DNA of 64,000 bases from Bacteroidota bacterium. Its GTDB lineage: Bacteria; Bacteroidota; Bacteroidia; Bacteroidales; Prolixibacteraceae. Positions 19,884 through 30,122 of this stretch are shown in pieces. The notes beneath the pieces were generated by a model. That model was not told the DNA's origin, ran no database searches, and was given only the letters and a program-made list of their open reading frames with translations. The stretch spans positions 1 through 64,000 of the forward strand of contig JAUXUF010000036.1 in NCBI GenBank assembly GCA_030684645.1, given 5' to 3'. Within the stretch, counting starts at the first letter, position 1. Each line of letters opens with the position of its first letter. The translations under genes and the position numbers were made by a program.

Positions 19884-20639
19884 TTATTCAGAAGAAATGG
19901 TACCGGGGAAAAGGACTTTAATTTTATCAAGGGCAACTTTGCAGGCATTTTGCTGGGCCTCTTTTTTTGAAGTTCCTGAACCTTTTCCGAGAAGTTCGTT
20001 GTCAACTTCAATGGTTGCATGGAACCAGGGCTGTTTCCCGTCATTTTTACTCTCGTCAACGGTATCAAACGCAACCGCCTTTTTATTTTTCTGCGACCAT
20101 TCGATCAACTGGCTTTTGTAGTTGGTATTGGTGTTTTGCACTTCAACCAGATTGACGTAGTTGTTCAGCAGTTTCCGGGTGATGAATTTTTTTGCTTCCG
20201 GATAGCCTTTATCCAGATAAATTGCACCGATTAGCGCCTCTAGTGTATCGCCGTATATGTGACTTGATTCGATGGTTGAGGTGGTGTTCGATTGGATGAA
20301 ATGGTTCAGACCGATCTGATAAGTCAATTGGGTGAGAAAACTACGGTTGACCAGTTTCGACCGCATTTGTGTCAGGTAACCTTCATCCTGATTCGGAAAC
20401 CGGTTGTACAAAAAATCAGCAATGGCTGCTCCCAGAATGGCGTCGCCCAAATATTCAAGTCGTTCGTTATTGACGTAATTGCCCTGAGAATCAATCTTCG
20501 AGGCCGACTTGTGAATAACAGCAATGTCGTAAATCCGCAAATTTGTCGGATAAAAACCCAGTAACGATTTCAAAAATAAATAAAACTCTTTTCTAGAAGA
20601 AGAAAAGAGTTTTATTCTTTGAACGATGGTTCGTATCAC
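19884..20639 (-). CDS. rnc: ribonuclease III
   Basis: The 251-residue enzyme starts at a GTG (20639), 5 bases after the fabF stop. The next in-frame ATG is too late to keep the first helix. The catalytic signature NERLEYLGDAILGAAIADFL sits at about 58-77, the second acidic site in YGDTLEALIGAIYLDKG near 130, and a double-strand RNA-binding domain at 175-245. It cuts double-stranded RNA in rRNA processing. It is third in the acpP-fabF-rnc operon. Confidence 0.96.
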   Translation of the reverse strand: MIRTIVQRIKLFSSSRKEFYLFLKSLLGFYPTNLRIYDIAVIHKSASKIDSQGNYVNNERLEYLGDAILGAAIADFLYNRFPNQDEGYLTQMRSKLVNRSFLTQLTYQIGLNHFIQSNTTSTIESSHIYGDTLEALIGAIYLDKGYPEAKKFITRKLLNNYVNLVEVQNTNTNYKSQLIEWSQKNKKAVAFDTVDESKNDGKQPWFHATIEVDNELLGKGSGTSKKEAQQNACKVALDKIKVLFPGTISSE

Positions 20640-20644
20640 TTGTA

Positions 20645-21886
20645 TTAGATTTTCTTGAAAATAATAGAAGCATTGTGTCCGCCAAAACCAAAAGTGTTAC
20701 TTAAAGCAATTTTGATTTTTCGTTCTTTAGCAACATTGAAAGTGAAATCGAGTTTTGGATCAATTTCAGGATCGTCGGTAAAGTGGTTAATTGTTGGCGG
20801 GATGATACCATCCTGAATTGCAAGGATACATGCAATTGCTTCAACTGCTCCGGCAGCGCCCAATAAGTGGCCTGTCATTGATTTTGTCGCACTAATGCTT
20901 AAATTGTAAGCATGGTGACCAAAAACATTCTTGATAGCTTTTGGTTCAGCAATGTCTCCAAGCGGAGTTGAAGTTCCATGTACATTGATGTAATCGATGT
21001 CTTCCGGATTCAAACCTGAATCTTCCAATGCCCATTTCATTACTAAAGTTGCTCCTCCCGCTTCAGGATCAGGTGCGGTCATGTGGTAAGCATCGGCTGA
21101 CATGCCTCCGCCCAGTAATTCTGCATAAATTTTTGCACCACGTTTTACAGCATGCTCATATTCTTCCAGAATAAGCGCTCCTGAACCTTCTCCCATCACA
21201 AATCCATCGCGGTTCAGATCGAACGGACGCGAAGCAGTTAATGGATCACTGTTGCGGGTAGAAAGGGCCCGCATGGAATTAAATCCAGCCAAACCTGCAG
21301 GATTAATAGCAGCTTCTGAACCGCCTGCGATAAAAAGATCTACCTTTCCCATTCGAATGTAGTTCATTGCTTCGATCAGGGCATGAGATGCAGAAGCACA
21401 TGCTGTTACAGTGGTGAAATTCGGACCTCTGAATCCATAGCGGATTGAAAGCAATCCACTGGCAATGTTGGCAATCATTTTTGGAATGAAGAAAGGTGAA
21501 TAACGAGGCATTTCGTTTTTATAATTCAGTGTTTCTTCAAAGAAGGTTTGTAAGCCTCCGATACCGGCACCCCACACAATACCTGCCCGATCCTTGTTCA
21601 CTTTTTCGAGATCAAGGCCAGAATCAGCCATTGCCTGCGCTGCTGAAGCATACGCATACAATGTAAACGGATCATGTTTTCTGATTTCTTTCTGCTCTAC
21701 ATAAACAGCAGGATTGAAATTTTTCAGTTCACAGGCAAAAGTCGTTTTGTGTGTTGTCGCATCAAAATGGGTGATGGGGCCTGCGCCGCTCTTCCCGTTT
21801 TTCATGCCATCCCAGAATTCCTCAATTGAATTACCAAGCGGGGTAACAGTTCCAAGTCCGGTAACAACTACCCGTTTAAATTCCAT
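20645..21886 (-). CDS. fabF: beta-ketoacyl-ACP synthase II
   Basis: The 413-residue condensing enzyme shows the Cys-His-His triad: Cys in TVTACASASHA, His in NVHGTSTPLGD and His in MTGHLLGAAGAVEA. It extends acyl-ACP with malonyl-ACP in fatty acid elongation. Length and all motifs are normal. It starts 19 bases after acpP in the conserved acpP-fabF-rnc order. Confidence 0.97.
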   Translation of the reverse strand: MEFKRVVVTGLGTVTPLGNSIEEFWDGMKNGKSGAGPITHFDATTHKTTFACELKNFNPAVYVEQKEIRKHDPFTLYAYASAAQAMADSGLDLEKVNKDRAGIVWGAGIGGLQTFFEETLNYKNEMPRYSPFFIPKMIANIASGLLSIRYGFRGPNFTTVTACASASHALIEAMNYIRMGKVDLFIAGGSEAAINPAGLAGFNSMRALSTRNSDPLTASRPFDLNRDGFVMGEGSGALILEEYEHAVKRGAKIYAELLGGGMSADAYHMTAPDPEAGGATLVMKWALEDSGLNPEDIDYINVHGTSTPLGDIAEPKAIKNVFGHHAYNLSISATKSMTGHLLGAAGAVEAIACILAIQDGIIPPTINHFTDDPEIDPKLDFTFNVAKERKIKIALSNTFGFGGHNASIIFKKI

Positions 21887-21905
21887 AAATGTTGTTTTCT
21901 AATTA

Positions 21906-22142
21906 TTATTTCAAATTTTCTTCGATGTGTTTGATGGCTTCACCAACAGTTGAGATTTTCTCAGCCTGGTCATCTGGAATCGCTAAATCAAATTCTTTTT
22001 CGAATTCCATAATCAATTCAACGGTGTCAAGTGAATCAGCACCAAGGTCATTCGTGAATGAAGCTTCATTCGTTACTTCACTCTCATCAACACCTAATTT
22101 GTCAACAATAATTGCTTTTACTTTTGCTGCAACGTCAGACAT
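21906..22142 (-). CDS. acpP: acyl carrier protein
   Basis: The 78-residue acidic protein has the 4-phosphopantetheine attachment motif [15 protein letters not shown] (Ser in DSL at about 38). It carries acyl chains in fatty acid synthesis and also delivers acyl groups to lipid A synthesis. It heads the operon with fabF and rnc and is divergent from purN. Confidence 0.98.
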   Translation of the reverse strand: MSDVAAKVKAIIVDKLGVDESEVTNEASFTNDLGADSLDTVELIMEFEKEFDLAIPDDQAEKISTVGEAIKHIEENLK

Positions 22143-22335
22143 AACTCTAAATTTTTGGTTAATATTAAAATAGTTTCAAAAAATTCGATGCAAAGTAATA
22201 AATTTACCCTCGATATTTCATGCAAAAAATGATTTAAATGGGTGAATAAAGATCGAAAGGTGTTGTCTGAAGGACTATATTTGAACCTTTGATTCTAAAA
22301 TTCCATTTAGCATAAATCTATAAACAGAACATTAA

Positions 22336-22908
22336 ATGAAACGAATTGCCATTTTTGCCTCCGGTTCAGGAACTAATGCACAGAAGATAATTGAGTACTT
22401 CTCAACCAGTAAGGATGTAGTTGTTGATTCACTCTGGTCAAATGATGAAAATGCCTATGCCTTAATCAGGGCAGAGAAACTGGGTATTGAAACTTTTACT
22501 TTTGATAGTGATGAATTTTACCGCTCAAATGAGATTCTGTACCGATTATACGACCACCGTATTGACATGATTGTTCTGGCGGGTTTTCTTTGGTTGGTTC
22601 CGAAAAACCTGACTGAATTGTTTACGGTTATCAATATACATCCGGCATTACTTCCAAAATACGGAGGCAAGGGAATGTATGGAATGAATGTGCACAAGGC
22701 TGCTTTGGCGTCAAAAGATAAAGAATCAGGAATTACAATCCATCAGGTGAACCAGGATTACGACAAAGGGAAAATCATCTTTCAGGCTACTTGCCCTGTG
22801 GTGCGTGGGGACACTCCCGAAACACTCGCCGCCCGGATTCATGAACTGGAACACCAGCATTACTCCCGTGTGATTGAAGAAGTGCTGTTGAATGACGAGG
22901 ACGAATAA
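22336..22908 (+). CDS. purN: phosphoribosylglycinamide formyltransferase
   Basis: The 190-residue enzyme shows FASGSGTNAQKII at the N-terminus, the folate-side motif INIHPALLPKYGGKGMYG near 100 with catalytic Asn/His, and the Asp-containing SGITIHQVNQDYDKG. It transfers a formyl group from 10-formyl-THF to GAR in purine synthesis. A TATATTTG box at 22276-22283 is a candidate -7 element. It is monocistronic, with a terminator after it. Confidence 0.96.
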   Translation: MKRIAIFASGSGTNAQKIIEYFSTSKDVVVDSLWSNDENAYALIRAEKLGIETFTFDSDEFYRSNEILYRLYDHRIDMIVLAGFLWLVPKNLTELFTVINIHPALLPKYGGKGMYGMNVHKAALASKDKESGITIHQVNQDYDKGKIIFQATCPVVRGDTPETLAARIHELEHQHYSRVIEEVLLNDEDE

Positions 22909-22945
22909 CTGATAGGTTACAGTACATAGTTAAGATAGATAAGGA

Positions 22946-22988
22946 AAAATGCCGCTTGTTCCATTTGATCAGGTGGCATTTTATTTTG
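22946..22988 (+). terminator. terminator after purN
   Basis: AAAATGCC (22946-22953) pairs with GGCATTTT (22975-22982), with four more inner pairs, followed by a T-rich tail. It lies about 40 bases after the purN stop. The remaining 270 bases to the next gene hold no ORF with a usable start; an open stretch of about 52 codons at 23092-23250 begins only at TTG and is not recognised. Confidence 0.7.
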
Positions 22989-23260
22989 AGGTATTGCCAG
23001 ATATTGCGTTCAGATTCACGTATAAAAAGCATTGAAAGGATTATTTATCCTAGCTTTGAAAGCTAAACTAACTTTAACCTAACATGAACTCTTGAAAACA
23101 AACTTCAAAATTCTCGAGAAGATACTCACGAAAAAAAATTGGAGAGAGCTATTTACTCCTGTAATCTCTGTATTGTTCCCCCTGTACACCTTTCAATATT
23201 TCAGGTTACCTTGTTTCTATTCCTGGAATCGATTGTCCAATAACCAATAATCAATTTGCC

Positions 23261-24874
23261 ATGTTTATTAAAAGCCTTACTACTGCAATTTGCCTGTTTT
23301 TAACCATTCTCGTTTTTGGTCAAAATACTGAAATTAGACTGTTAAAAACCGACCATCAGATCACTCCGCTCGGCTCTGATAATCCGACTCCGGAGTTTAG
23401 TTGGATTTTGCAATCGTCAGAAAGAGGAACCACGCAAACTGCATTCGAAATCCTGGTTAGCGACGATCAGAAAAAACTGGAATCCGGAAACTGCTGGCAA
23501 TCAGGCAAAATTCAGGGGAGCAAAACCTTTGGAATCCGATATGCCGGGAAACTCTTGAAATCGGTTACCCGCTATTTCTGGAAAGTCAGGGTTTGGAATC
23601 AAAAAGACGAAGCGTCTGAATGGAGTCAGCCTTCGTGGTTTGAAATCAGCATGATGAAATCCTCTGATTGGAAATCCCAATGGATTTCGGATCAACGTCC
23701 ATTGCCATCAAAAGATGAAGATTTTTACAAGGAAACTCCAAATCCGTTGCTCCGGAAGGAAATCAAACTGAAGAAAGAAGTGAAGTCGGCACGACTGTAT
23801 ATCGCCGGTCTGGGATATTCAATTGCATACATCAACGGCCAGCGGGTTGGCGATCACATGCTCGATATGCCCTGGACACAATTTGCCAAACAAGCCACGT
23901 ACAATACCTTCGATGTGACTCCGCTGCTCCGGAAAGGCGAAAATGCGATTGGAGTGATGCTCGGAAATGGTTGGTACAATCCAATGCCCATCCGGATGTT
24001 TCAATGGTTTAATTTTCGGGATGTACTCACTGTTGGCAAACCCTGCCTGAAAGCTCAACTCAGGATTGTATATACCGATGGCTCAACAGAGACGATTGCG
24101 ACTGACGAAAGCTGGAAAGCAGGAGAGGGGCCAATCCTGAAAAACAGCGTTTACCTGGGCGAATTGTACGATGCCCGACTTGAACAAAAAGGTTGGGCAG
24201 AGCCAGGTTTTGACGATAAAAAGTGGAAAAAAGCAAAATTAGAAGTTGGACCAAAAGGTCAGCTCATTGCCCGGTATATGCCACCTGTACGCGCTACCAA
24301 AATCCTGAATCCGGTAAAAATGACCGAACCCAAACCGGGCGTTTACCTGTTCGATTTTGGCCAGAATTTTGCCGGAGTTCCGCGCCTGAAAGTAAACGGA
24401 CCAGCAGGAACAGTTGTTGCGATGCGTGGAGGAGAAGATATTCATGCCGATGGAACGCTCAATTACCTGACTGTGATTACCGGTCAGTTAAAAGCCATAT
24501 GGAATCTGAAAGGTGGCCCCGGTTGTCCGGACGATCCGATGATGGTAAATACCTATATTCTGAAAGGTGTGGGTGATGAAGTTTTTACTCCTGAATTTAC
24601 TTTTTCAAGTTTCCGGTATGTGGAAGTGACCGGTTTCCCCGGAAAACCTGACTTGAATTCGGTTGAAGGAACGCGATTCATCCTGAATGTTACTGTTCCG
24701 GCCAATACACAGGCAATGATTTACGTACCATCACTTCCCAAACATGCTGTTTTAGAAGGAGGTCAACCAGCCGAAAAATCTTTAGCCCTGAAATTCATGG
24801 AGTTTCGGGATGGATATGCTATATTCGAAGCGGGTTCTGGCAGCTTTTCATTTGAATCAAAGTATCAGAAATAA
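23261..24874 (+). CDS. GH78 alpha-L-rhamnosidase-like protein lacking the catalytic domain
   Basis: The 537-residue protein has a signal peptide (cleavage after LVFG) and then the N-terminal domains of bacterial GH78 rhamnosidases: a fibronectin-like domain (about 25-130), the Bac_rhamnosid_N beta-sandwich with YINGQRVGDHMLD and VMLGNGWY (140-330), and the next beta domain ending FRYVEVTGFPGKP (about 345-465). At about residue 470 (base 24670) it jumps straight to the end of the C-terminal domain (LNVTVPANTQAMIYVP). The (alpha/alpha)6 barrel of about 350-400 residues with the catalytic Glu/Asp motifs is absent. The frame is intact, so it could be a sugar-binding relic, a recent deletion or an assembly error. 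Confidence 0.8.
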   Translation: MFIKSLTTAICLFLTILVFGQNTEIRLLKTDHQITPLGSDNPTPEFSWILQSSERGTTQTAFEILVSDDQKKLESGNCWQSGKIQGSKTFGIRYAGKLLKSVTRYFWKVRVWNQKDEASEWSQPSWFEISMMKSSDWKSQWISDQRPLPSKDEDFYKETPNPLLRKEIKLKKEVKSARLYIAGLGYSIAYINGQRVGDHMLDMPWTQFAKQATYNTFDVTPLLRKGENAIGVMLGNGWYNPMPIRMFQWFNFRDVLTVGKPCLKAQLRIVYTDGSTETIATDESWKAGEGPILKNSVYLGELYDARLEQKGWAEPGFDDKKWKKAKLEVGPKGQLIARYMPPVRATKILNPVKMTEPKPGVYLFDFGQNFAGVPRLKVNGPAGTVVAMRGGEDIHADGTLNYLTVITGQLKAIWNLKGGPGCPDDPMMVNTYILKGVGDEVFTPEFTFSSFRYVEVTGFPGKPDLNSVEGTRFILNVTVPANTQAMIYVPSLPKHAVLEGGQPAEKSLALKFMEFRDGYAIFEAGSGSFSFESKYQK

Positions 24875-25051
24875 TGAGAATTGAACTTTTGGGACGCTGA
24901 AACAAGTTCAGCATAACGTTCTGATCAACAATTAGGTTCTTTTAAAAAAATAACGACCTGAAAATTCAATAGCCTCTACACGGTGGAGACTATTTAACTG
25001 GTCGCATTTGAATCCCATTTTGGAATTCAAAACTTACTAACTAAATCTAAA

Positions 25052-25936
25052 ATGCAGATTATGAAAATTTTGAAATCTTTTATTTTGGGTGTTACATTAT
25101 TCTTATTTGTATCATCTCTGCTGTTTGCCCAATCTGGCGGCAAAGTCTCCGACAACCTCTCAACGCCCAGCAAAATTCTGAAAATGGACCGGAAATATGC
25201 CATATACCTGCCTGCTGATTATGAAACTTCCGGACGTAGTTATCCGGTTTTATACTTGTTGCACGGTTCAGGCGACGACCAATCGGGCTGGGTTCAGTTT
25301 GGCGAGGTGAAAAACATTACCGATAAAGCCATTCAGGAAGGAAAATGCACGGCCATGATCATTGTTATGCCAGACGGAAACACCGGTCAGCGTGGTTATT
25401 TTAACAGCCCCAAAGGAGATTGGAATTACGAAGATTTTTTCTTTCAGGAGTTTATGCCTTTCATCGAAAAAACATACCGTACCCGGGCTGAAAAAAGATA
25501 CCGTGCCATTTCAGGATTATCGATGGGTGGTGGCGGAACATTCATGTATGCCCTGCATCATCCGGAGTTATTTTCATCTGCCTGTCCGTTAAGTGCATAT
25601 ACCGGATCGATTACTCTGGAAGATGCTAATGACCGATTGAAAAAACAGTATCCGGATATCAAGGATGAAGAAATTGTGAAATACCTCAGTAACCTCAGTG
25701 CTACTGAATTGATTAAAAATATGCCTGAAGATCAGAAAAAAGCGGTTCGCTGGTACATCGACTGTGGCGACGACGATTTTCTTTTCGAAGGCAACAGCCT
25801 GGTTCACATTGCCATGCGAAAAAAAGAGATTCCTCACGAATTTCGTATCCGCGATGGCGCCCACAACTGGACCTACTGGCGCGAAGCTTTGCCAACTGTT
25901 CTGGAATTTGTGTCGCAGGCATTCCATCAATATTAG
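25052..25936 (+). CDS. secreted esterase (esterase D/CE1 type)
   Basis: The 294-residue alpha/beta hydrolase has a signal peptide (to FAQSGG, about residue 27), an oxyanion segment YLLHGSGDD, the nucleophile Ser at about 157 in GLSMGGGG, an acidic residue in IDCGDDDF (about 238-240) and the catalytic His at about 271 in GAHNWTYW. Relatives remove acetyl or feruloyl groups from plant or algal glycans. A second ATG three codons in (25061) gives a better signal start. It lies between the GH78-like gene and the sugar isomerase-like gene on the same strand, suggesting a shared glycan-related role. Confidence 0.85.
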   Translation: MQIMKILKSFILGVTLFLFVSSLLFAQSGGKVSDNLSTPSKILKMDRKYAIYLPADYETSGRSYPVLYLLHGSGDDQSGWVQFGEVKNITDKAIQEGKCTAMIIVMPDGNTGQRGYFNSPKGDWNYEDFFFQEFMPFIEKTYRTRAEKRYRAISGLSMGGGGTFMYALHHPELFSSACPLSAYTGSITLEDANDRLKKQYPDIKDEEIVKYLSNLSATELIKNMPEDQKKAVRWYIDCGDDDFLFEGNSLVHIAMRKKEIPHEFRIRDGAHNWTYWREALPTVLEFVSQAFHQY

Positions 25937-25975
25937 AAAACTAGACATACACTTTAACCAATAAAACTACACACA

Positions 25976-26881
25976 ATGAAAACTTCACGCAGGTCATTTA
26001 TTAAAAACAGCGCGGTTCTTCTTGCCGGAAGCGCACTCTTGTCAAAAGCAGCCTTTGCTGCACCTAAAGCTTCTGAAATTATTGGAATACAGCTCTATTC
26101 GGTTCGTGATGACATGAAAAAAGATCCGGTTGGAACGTTAACTCAACTGGCTAAAATCGGGTACAAACATGTGGAGCACGCCAACTACATCGACCGCAAA
26201 TTCTATGGATATTCGGCAAAAGAATTCAAAAAAGTGCTGGACGATCTTGGCCTGAAAATGCCTTGCGGTCACACAGTAATGGGGAAAAACCACTGGGATG
26301 CCGGTAAAAAAGACTTCACCGATGCCTGGAAATATACCGTCGAAGATGCGGCTTTCATGGGCCAGAAGTATGTGATTAGTCCGTGGATGGACGAAAGTAT
26401 GCGCAAAACCTATGACGATATGGTTCGTTACCTGGATGTTTTTAACCTCAGCGGAGAACTTTGCCAGAAGTCGGGAATGAAATTTGGCTACCACAACCAC
26501 TGGGCCGAATTCAGTGAACAACTGAATGGGATGAAACTTTTCGACATCATGATGCAAAAGCTGGATGTGAATAAAGTGATCATGCAGCTTGATATTGGCA
26601 ACATGTACATTGGCGGCGCAAAAGCGCTCGATGTGATCGGTCAGTATCCCGGAAAATTCGAAATGATTCATGTGAAAGACGAAATTGCTGTAAATACCAA
26701 AGAAAAATACGAAAGCGCCATTCTGGGCAAGGGCATTATCCCGGTAAAAGAAGTTATAGATCTTTGCCGGAAATCAGGTGGAACCAAGGTATATATCATC
26801 GAACAGGAATCCTACCAGGGAAAAGCGCCATTAGCATGCATCGAAGAAGATTTAAAAATCATGACAAACTGGGGCTATTAA
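25976..26881 (+). CDS. Tat-exported sugar phosphate isomerase/epimerase-like protein
   Basis: The 301-residue protein has a twin-arginine signal (SRRSFIKNSAVLLAGSALL) and a xylose-isomerase-like TIM barrel: IGIQLYSVRDDM near 37, FGYHNHWAEF near 170, MQLDIGNMYIGG near 205, and MIHVKDE near 230 for metal binding. Members of this AP-endonuclease-2-type family isomerise or oxidise/epimerise sugars. The export signal makes a periplasmic role likely. It follows the esterase by 39 bases, so the two are probably one operon, ended by a strong terminator. Confidence 0.85.
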   Translation: MKTSRRSFIKNSAVLLAGSALLSKAAFAAPKASEIIGIQLYSVRDDMKKDPVGTLTQLAKIGYKHVEHANYIDRKFYGYSAKEFKKVLDDLGLKMPCGHTVMGKNHWDAGKKDFTDAWKYTVEDAAFMGQKYVISPWMDESMRKTYDDMVRYLDVFNLSGELCQKSGMKFGYHNHWAEFSEQLNGMKLFDIMMQKLDVNKVIMQLDIGNMYIGGAKALDVIGQYPGKFEMIHVKDEIAVNTKEKYESAILGKGIIPVKEVIDLCRKSGGTKVYIIEQESYQGKAPLACIEEDLKIMTNWGY

Positions 26882-26919
26882 TCAGAGATTGTAAAAATTG
26901 ATTCTGAAGAGCCCTACCA

Positions 26920-26960
26920 AATCCAAACTAGTTCAACCACACTAGTTTGGATTTTTTTTT
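26920..26960 (+). terminator. rho-independent terminator
   Basis: A perfect 13-base stem AATCCAAACTAGT (26920-26932) with ACTAGTTTGGATT (26941-26953), an 8-base loop and nine or more T. It closes the esterase-isomerase unit. The rest of the gap to 27203 shows only AT-rich leader with a TACTTTTG box at 27093-27100. Confidence 0.92.
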
Positions 26961-27203
26961 ATTGAAAGCAAACACGCCTATTTCCAGGCTGATTTTTTTT
27001 AATAGTCATTTTATGGTTTTTGAACTACAGGACCAATGTTAATTTTATCTGACGTTTACATCTCTAAATGATCAAGAAACAGATTTTCACAATACTTTTG
27101 GAGAGATTAGTTTAATGTTCTTTTATGATCCCGGAGGAAATAAAGATGGGGAATAGCAGGACAGATTGAATAAATAAAGTATTAATAAATTCATTTTAAC
27201 GGG

Positions 27204-29495
27204 ATGGAGAACTCAAAAAATCAGGAAGCTTTAGATTACCACAAACAGGGCAGACCGGGCAAAATTCAGGTTGTACCCACCAAACCATACAGTACTCAAC
27301 GCGATTTAGGGCTGGCTTATTCGCCTGGTGTTGCGATCCCTTGCTTGGAAATCCAAAAAGATCTCCAGTGTGCATACGATTATACTTCCAAAGGTAATCT
27401 GGTCGCTGTTATTTCCAATGGTACTGCAGTGCTCGGCTTAGGCGATATTGGCGCGCTAGCAGGGAAACCTGTCATGGAAGGGAAAGGTCTTTTGTTCAAG
27501 ATATTTGCCGATATTGATGTTTTTGATATCGAAGTGGATGAGAAAGATCCGGCGAAATTTATTGAAGTGGTAAAAGCCATTTCATGTACTTTTGGAGGGA
27601 TCAATCTTGAAGATATTAAAGCTCCGGAATGTTTTGAAATTGAAGAGAAACTGAAAGAAGCCCTCGATATTCCTATTATGCACGATGATCAGCATGGAAC
27701 GGCTATTATTTCATCTTCGGCATTGATCAATGCACTTGAGTTGGTTGGAAAAAAAATCCAAGACATTAGAATAGTAGTCAATGGTGCAGGAGCTGCAGCT
27801 TCGTCGTGTACCAAGCTGTATATGCAATTGGGTGCTAAACTCGAAAATATAATTATGGTTGACAGTAAAGGAGTTATCTCTGTTCGTCGTACCGATCTGA
27901 ATGACCGCAAGCTTCCTTTTGCCACGTCTCTTCCATGCAATACCCTTGAGGAAGCAGTTGCAGGCGCCGATGTCTTTCTGGGACTTTCTGTAGCAGGCGT
28001 GCTTTCTCAGGATATGGTTCGCAGCATGGCCAAAGATCCGATTGTATTTGCTTTGGCCAATCCTAATCCGGAAATATCTTACGCCGATGCCATTGCTTCG
28101 CGTCCCGACCTGATTTTTGCCACCGGACGCAGCGATCATCCCAACCAGGTAAACAATGTACTTGGATTCCCATATATTTTTAGGGGAGCTCTTGATGTAC
28201 GGTCAACGGCCATAAATGAAGAAATGAAAGTTGCTGCTGTTTATGCCATTGCCGAGCTGGCCAAAAAGCCCGTTCCGGAAGTGGTAACTGCCGCCTACAA
28301 TACGACTTCGCTGAGTTTCGGACGGCAGTATATTATTCCAAAGCCTTTAGATCCGCGACTGTTGGAGACTGTTGCACCTGCAGTGGCAAAAGCTGCCATG
28401 GAGAGTGGTGTTGCCCGGAAACCTATAGCAGATTGGGATAAATATGCCGAAGAGTTACGTCAGCGAATGGGCCTCGATAATAAGCTGATTCGTGGGTTGA
28501 CCGAAAAAGCCCAGGAAAATCCGAAACGGGTGGTTTTTGCTGAAGCCAACCATATCAATATGCTGAAAGCGGCTCAGGTGGCACGCGCCGAAGGGATTTG
28601 CATTCCTATTCTTCTGGGAAATGAAGAACGTATTGAGAAACTAATCAATAAACATAAGATTGAGCTTGATGGAGTTGAAATTGTGAACCTGCGTCACGAC
28701 AGGGAAAGCTCCAGACGTAAGAAATATGCCAAAATGCTGACTGCTAAACGTCAGCGCGAAGGAATGACTTTAAATGAAGCTTACGAGAAAATGTTCGACC
28801 GTAACTATTTTGGGATGATGATGGTTGAAGCCGGCGATGCTGATGCTTTTATTACTGGTGTTTACACCAAATATCAGGATGCCATTATTCCGGCTATCGA
28901 AATTGTAGGGATGCGCGAAGGGCTCAATCACATTGCAGGATTGAATATCGTTACGACCAAGCTGGGGACCTTCTTTTTCGCCGATACCATGGTCAACAAC
29001 CATCCTTCAAAAGAAACATTGATTGACATTTCCAAGCTTGCTCACAATGCGGTTAAACTGTTCAACACCGAACCGGTGATGGCCATGCTTTCGTATTCAA
29101 ATTTCGGTGAGCGTGCAGTTGGGAGTCCGGCGATGATACACGATGCTGTTGATTATTTGCATAAGAATAATCCGGAGATGCTTATTGACGGTGAAATGCA
29201 GGTGAATTTTGCCCTCAACCGTGATTTGCGCCACGAAAATTTCCCATTCTCGAAAATTGACGGGATGAACGTAAATACGCTTATTTTCCCGAACCTCAGT
29301 TCATCGAATATAGCCTATAAGCTGATGCTTGAAATTGGGATGAGCGATACCATCGGACCAATCCAAATGGGACTGAACAAGCCTATCCATATCCTGAACG
29401 TTGAAAGCTCGGTGCGTGATATTCTCAACATGGTTACCATCGCGGTAGTTGATGCACAGTTTGAAGAAGTGAAGATGAAAAACCTTCAGCAGTAA
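27204..29495 (+). CDS. maeB: NADP-dependent malic enzyme with phosphotransacetylase-like domain
   Basis: The 763-residue protein has two parts. Residues 1-430 are malic enzyme: [26 protein letters not shown] motif ([19 protein letters not shown]), the substrate region [12 protein letters not shown] and Rossmann motif [12 protein letters not shown]. Residues about 430-763 resemble phosphate acetyltransferase, with the region [14 protein letters not shown] near the end; in MaeB this part is regulatory and senses acetyl-CoA. It converts malate to pyruvate with NADPH production. It is monocistronic. Confidence 0.96.
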   Translation: MENSKNQEALDYHKQGRPGKIQVVPTKPYSTQRDLGLAYSPGVAIPCLEIQKDLQCAYDYTSKGNLVAVISNGTAVLGLGDIGALAGKPVMEGKGLLFKIFADIDVFDIEVDEKDPAKFIEVVKAISCTFGGINLEDIKAPECFEIEEKLKEALDIPIMHDDQHGTAIISSSALINALELVGKKIQDIRIVVNGAGAAASSCTKLYMQLGAKLENIIMVDSKGVISVRRTDLNDRKLPFATSLPCNTLEEAVAGADVFLGLSVAGVLSQDMVRSMAKDPIVFALANPNPEISYADAIASRPDLIFATGRSDHPNQVNNVLGFPYIFRGALDVRSTAINEEMKVAAVYAIAELAKKPVPEVVTAAYNTTSLSFGRQYIIPKPLDPRLLETVAPAVAKAAMESGVARKPIADWDKYAEELRQRMGLDNKLIRGLTEKAQENPKRVVFAEANHINMLKAAQVARAEGICIPILLGNEERIEKLINKHKIELDGVEIVNLRHDRESSRRKKYAKMLTAKRQREGMTLNEAYEKMFDRNYFGMMMVEAGDADAFITGVYTKYQDAIIPAIEIVGMREGLNHIAGLNIVTTKLGTFFFADTMVNNHPSKETLIDISKLAHNAVKLFNTEPVMAMLSYSNFGERAVGSPAMIHDAVDYLHKNNPEMLIDGEMQVNFALNRDLRHENFPFSKIDGMNVNTLIFPNLSSSNIAYKLMLEIGMSDTIGPIQMGLNKPIHILNVESSVRDILNMVTIAVVDAQFEEVKMKNLQQ

Positions 29496-29537
29496 TATTG
29501 AACCTCCAGGAAATATCCTGAATAATTAAAATAAAAG

Positions 29538-29570
29538 GAGCCTTGCTGATTCGTTTCAGTAAGGCTCTTT
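29538..29570 (+). terminator. terminator after maeB
   Basis: GAGCCTTGCTGA (29538-29549) pairs with TCAGTAAGGCTC (29556-29567) with one mismatch, followed by a short T-rich tail. It lies about 45 bases after the stop codon. Confidence 0.7.
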
Positions 29571-29760
29571 CGGTTTTCGTAAAATTCTCTTTCGTTTCTC
29601 AGGAAAAGGGTCTTTGAGTCTTAGTGGTTGAAAAAAATCTCAAAATAGCTTGCAAGAGTCAAACTCCCTATTTACTTGGCTTAGGCCATAATAGTGCTTT
29701 AACTTAACAATTGACTAATATTTTTTACACAACAAAGCACAGCTTTGGCAAGTAAACATA

Positions 29761-30066
29761 TTAGTCTAAATGAAGAGAATAAGGTTTTTTTGGATCCCTT
29801 TTATTCAATTGATAGCCACAGTAGAAAAATGCTCCCCTTTCAATCGCTAATGGGATCATAGTTTGAGAATCAAGTTCTTCTTCAGTAATACCTTCATTCC
29901 AAGTATCATCAATTTCATTGTGTACATCAAAAGTTTTACTGTCAGCATAATAACAAATTCTTTTGCTACTATGACAAAGTCCACCAGCCAAAATCATTTT
30001 AAACTCAGCAAAACCATCAATTTCACTAAGTTCTTTTAGATGAGCAATAGATTTGACAATTTCCAT
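29761..30066 (-). CDS. small protein of unknown function beside mrr-like gene
   Basis: The 101-residue acidic protein (MEIVKSIAHLKELSEIDGFA...) has three Cys, no signal peptide and no membrane segment. I do not recognise it. The ATG is solid and the divergent start of the Mrr-like gene is 56 bases away. The region is markedly richer in A+T than the metabolic genes around it, in keeping with horizontal origin. It could be part of the same accessory module, but nothing in its sequence says how. Confidence 0.6.
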   Translation of the reverse strand: MEIVKSIAHLKELSEIDGFAEFKMILAGGLCHSSKRICYYADSKTFDVHNEIDDTWNEGITEEELDSQTMIPLAIERGAFFYCGYQLNKRDPKKPYSLHLD

Positions 30067-30122
30067 TTTTTTAAGTTAAAAATTATAGACTATATTTGTA
30101 TGTAACCTGGAAGATATAAAAA

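Noticed and set aside
23092..23250. Short open stretch of about 52 codons before the GH78-like gene
   Set aside because: It begins only at TTG, lacks a ribosome-binding site and resembles no family I know.
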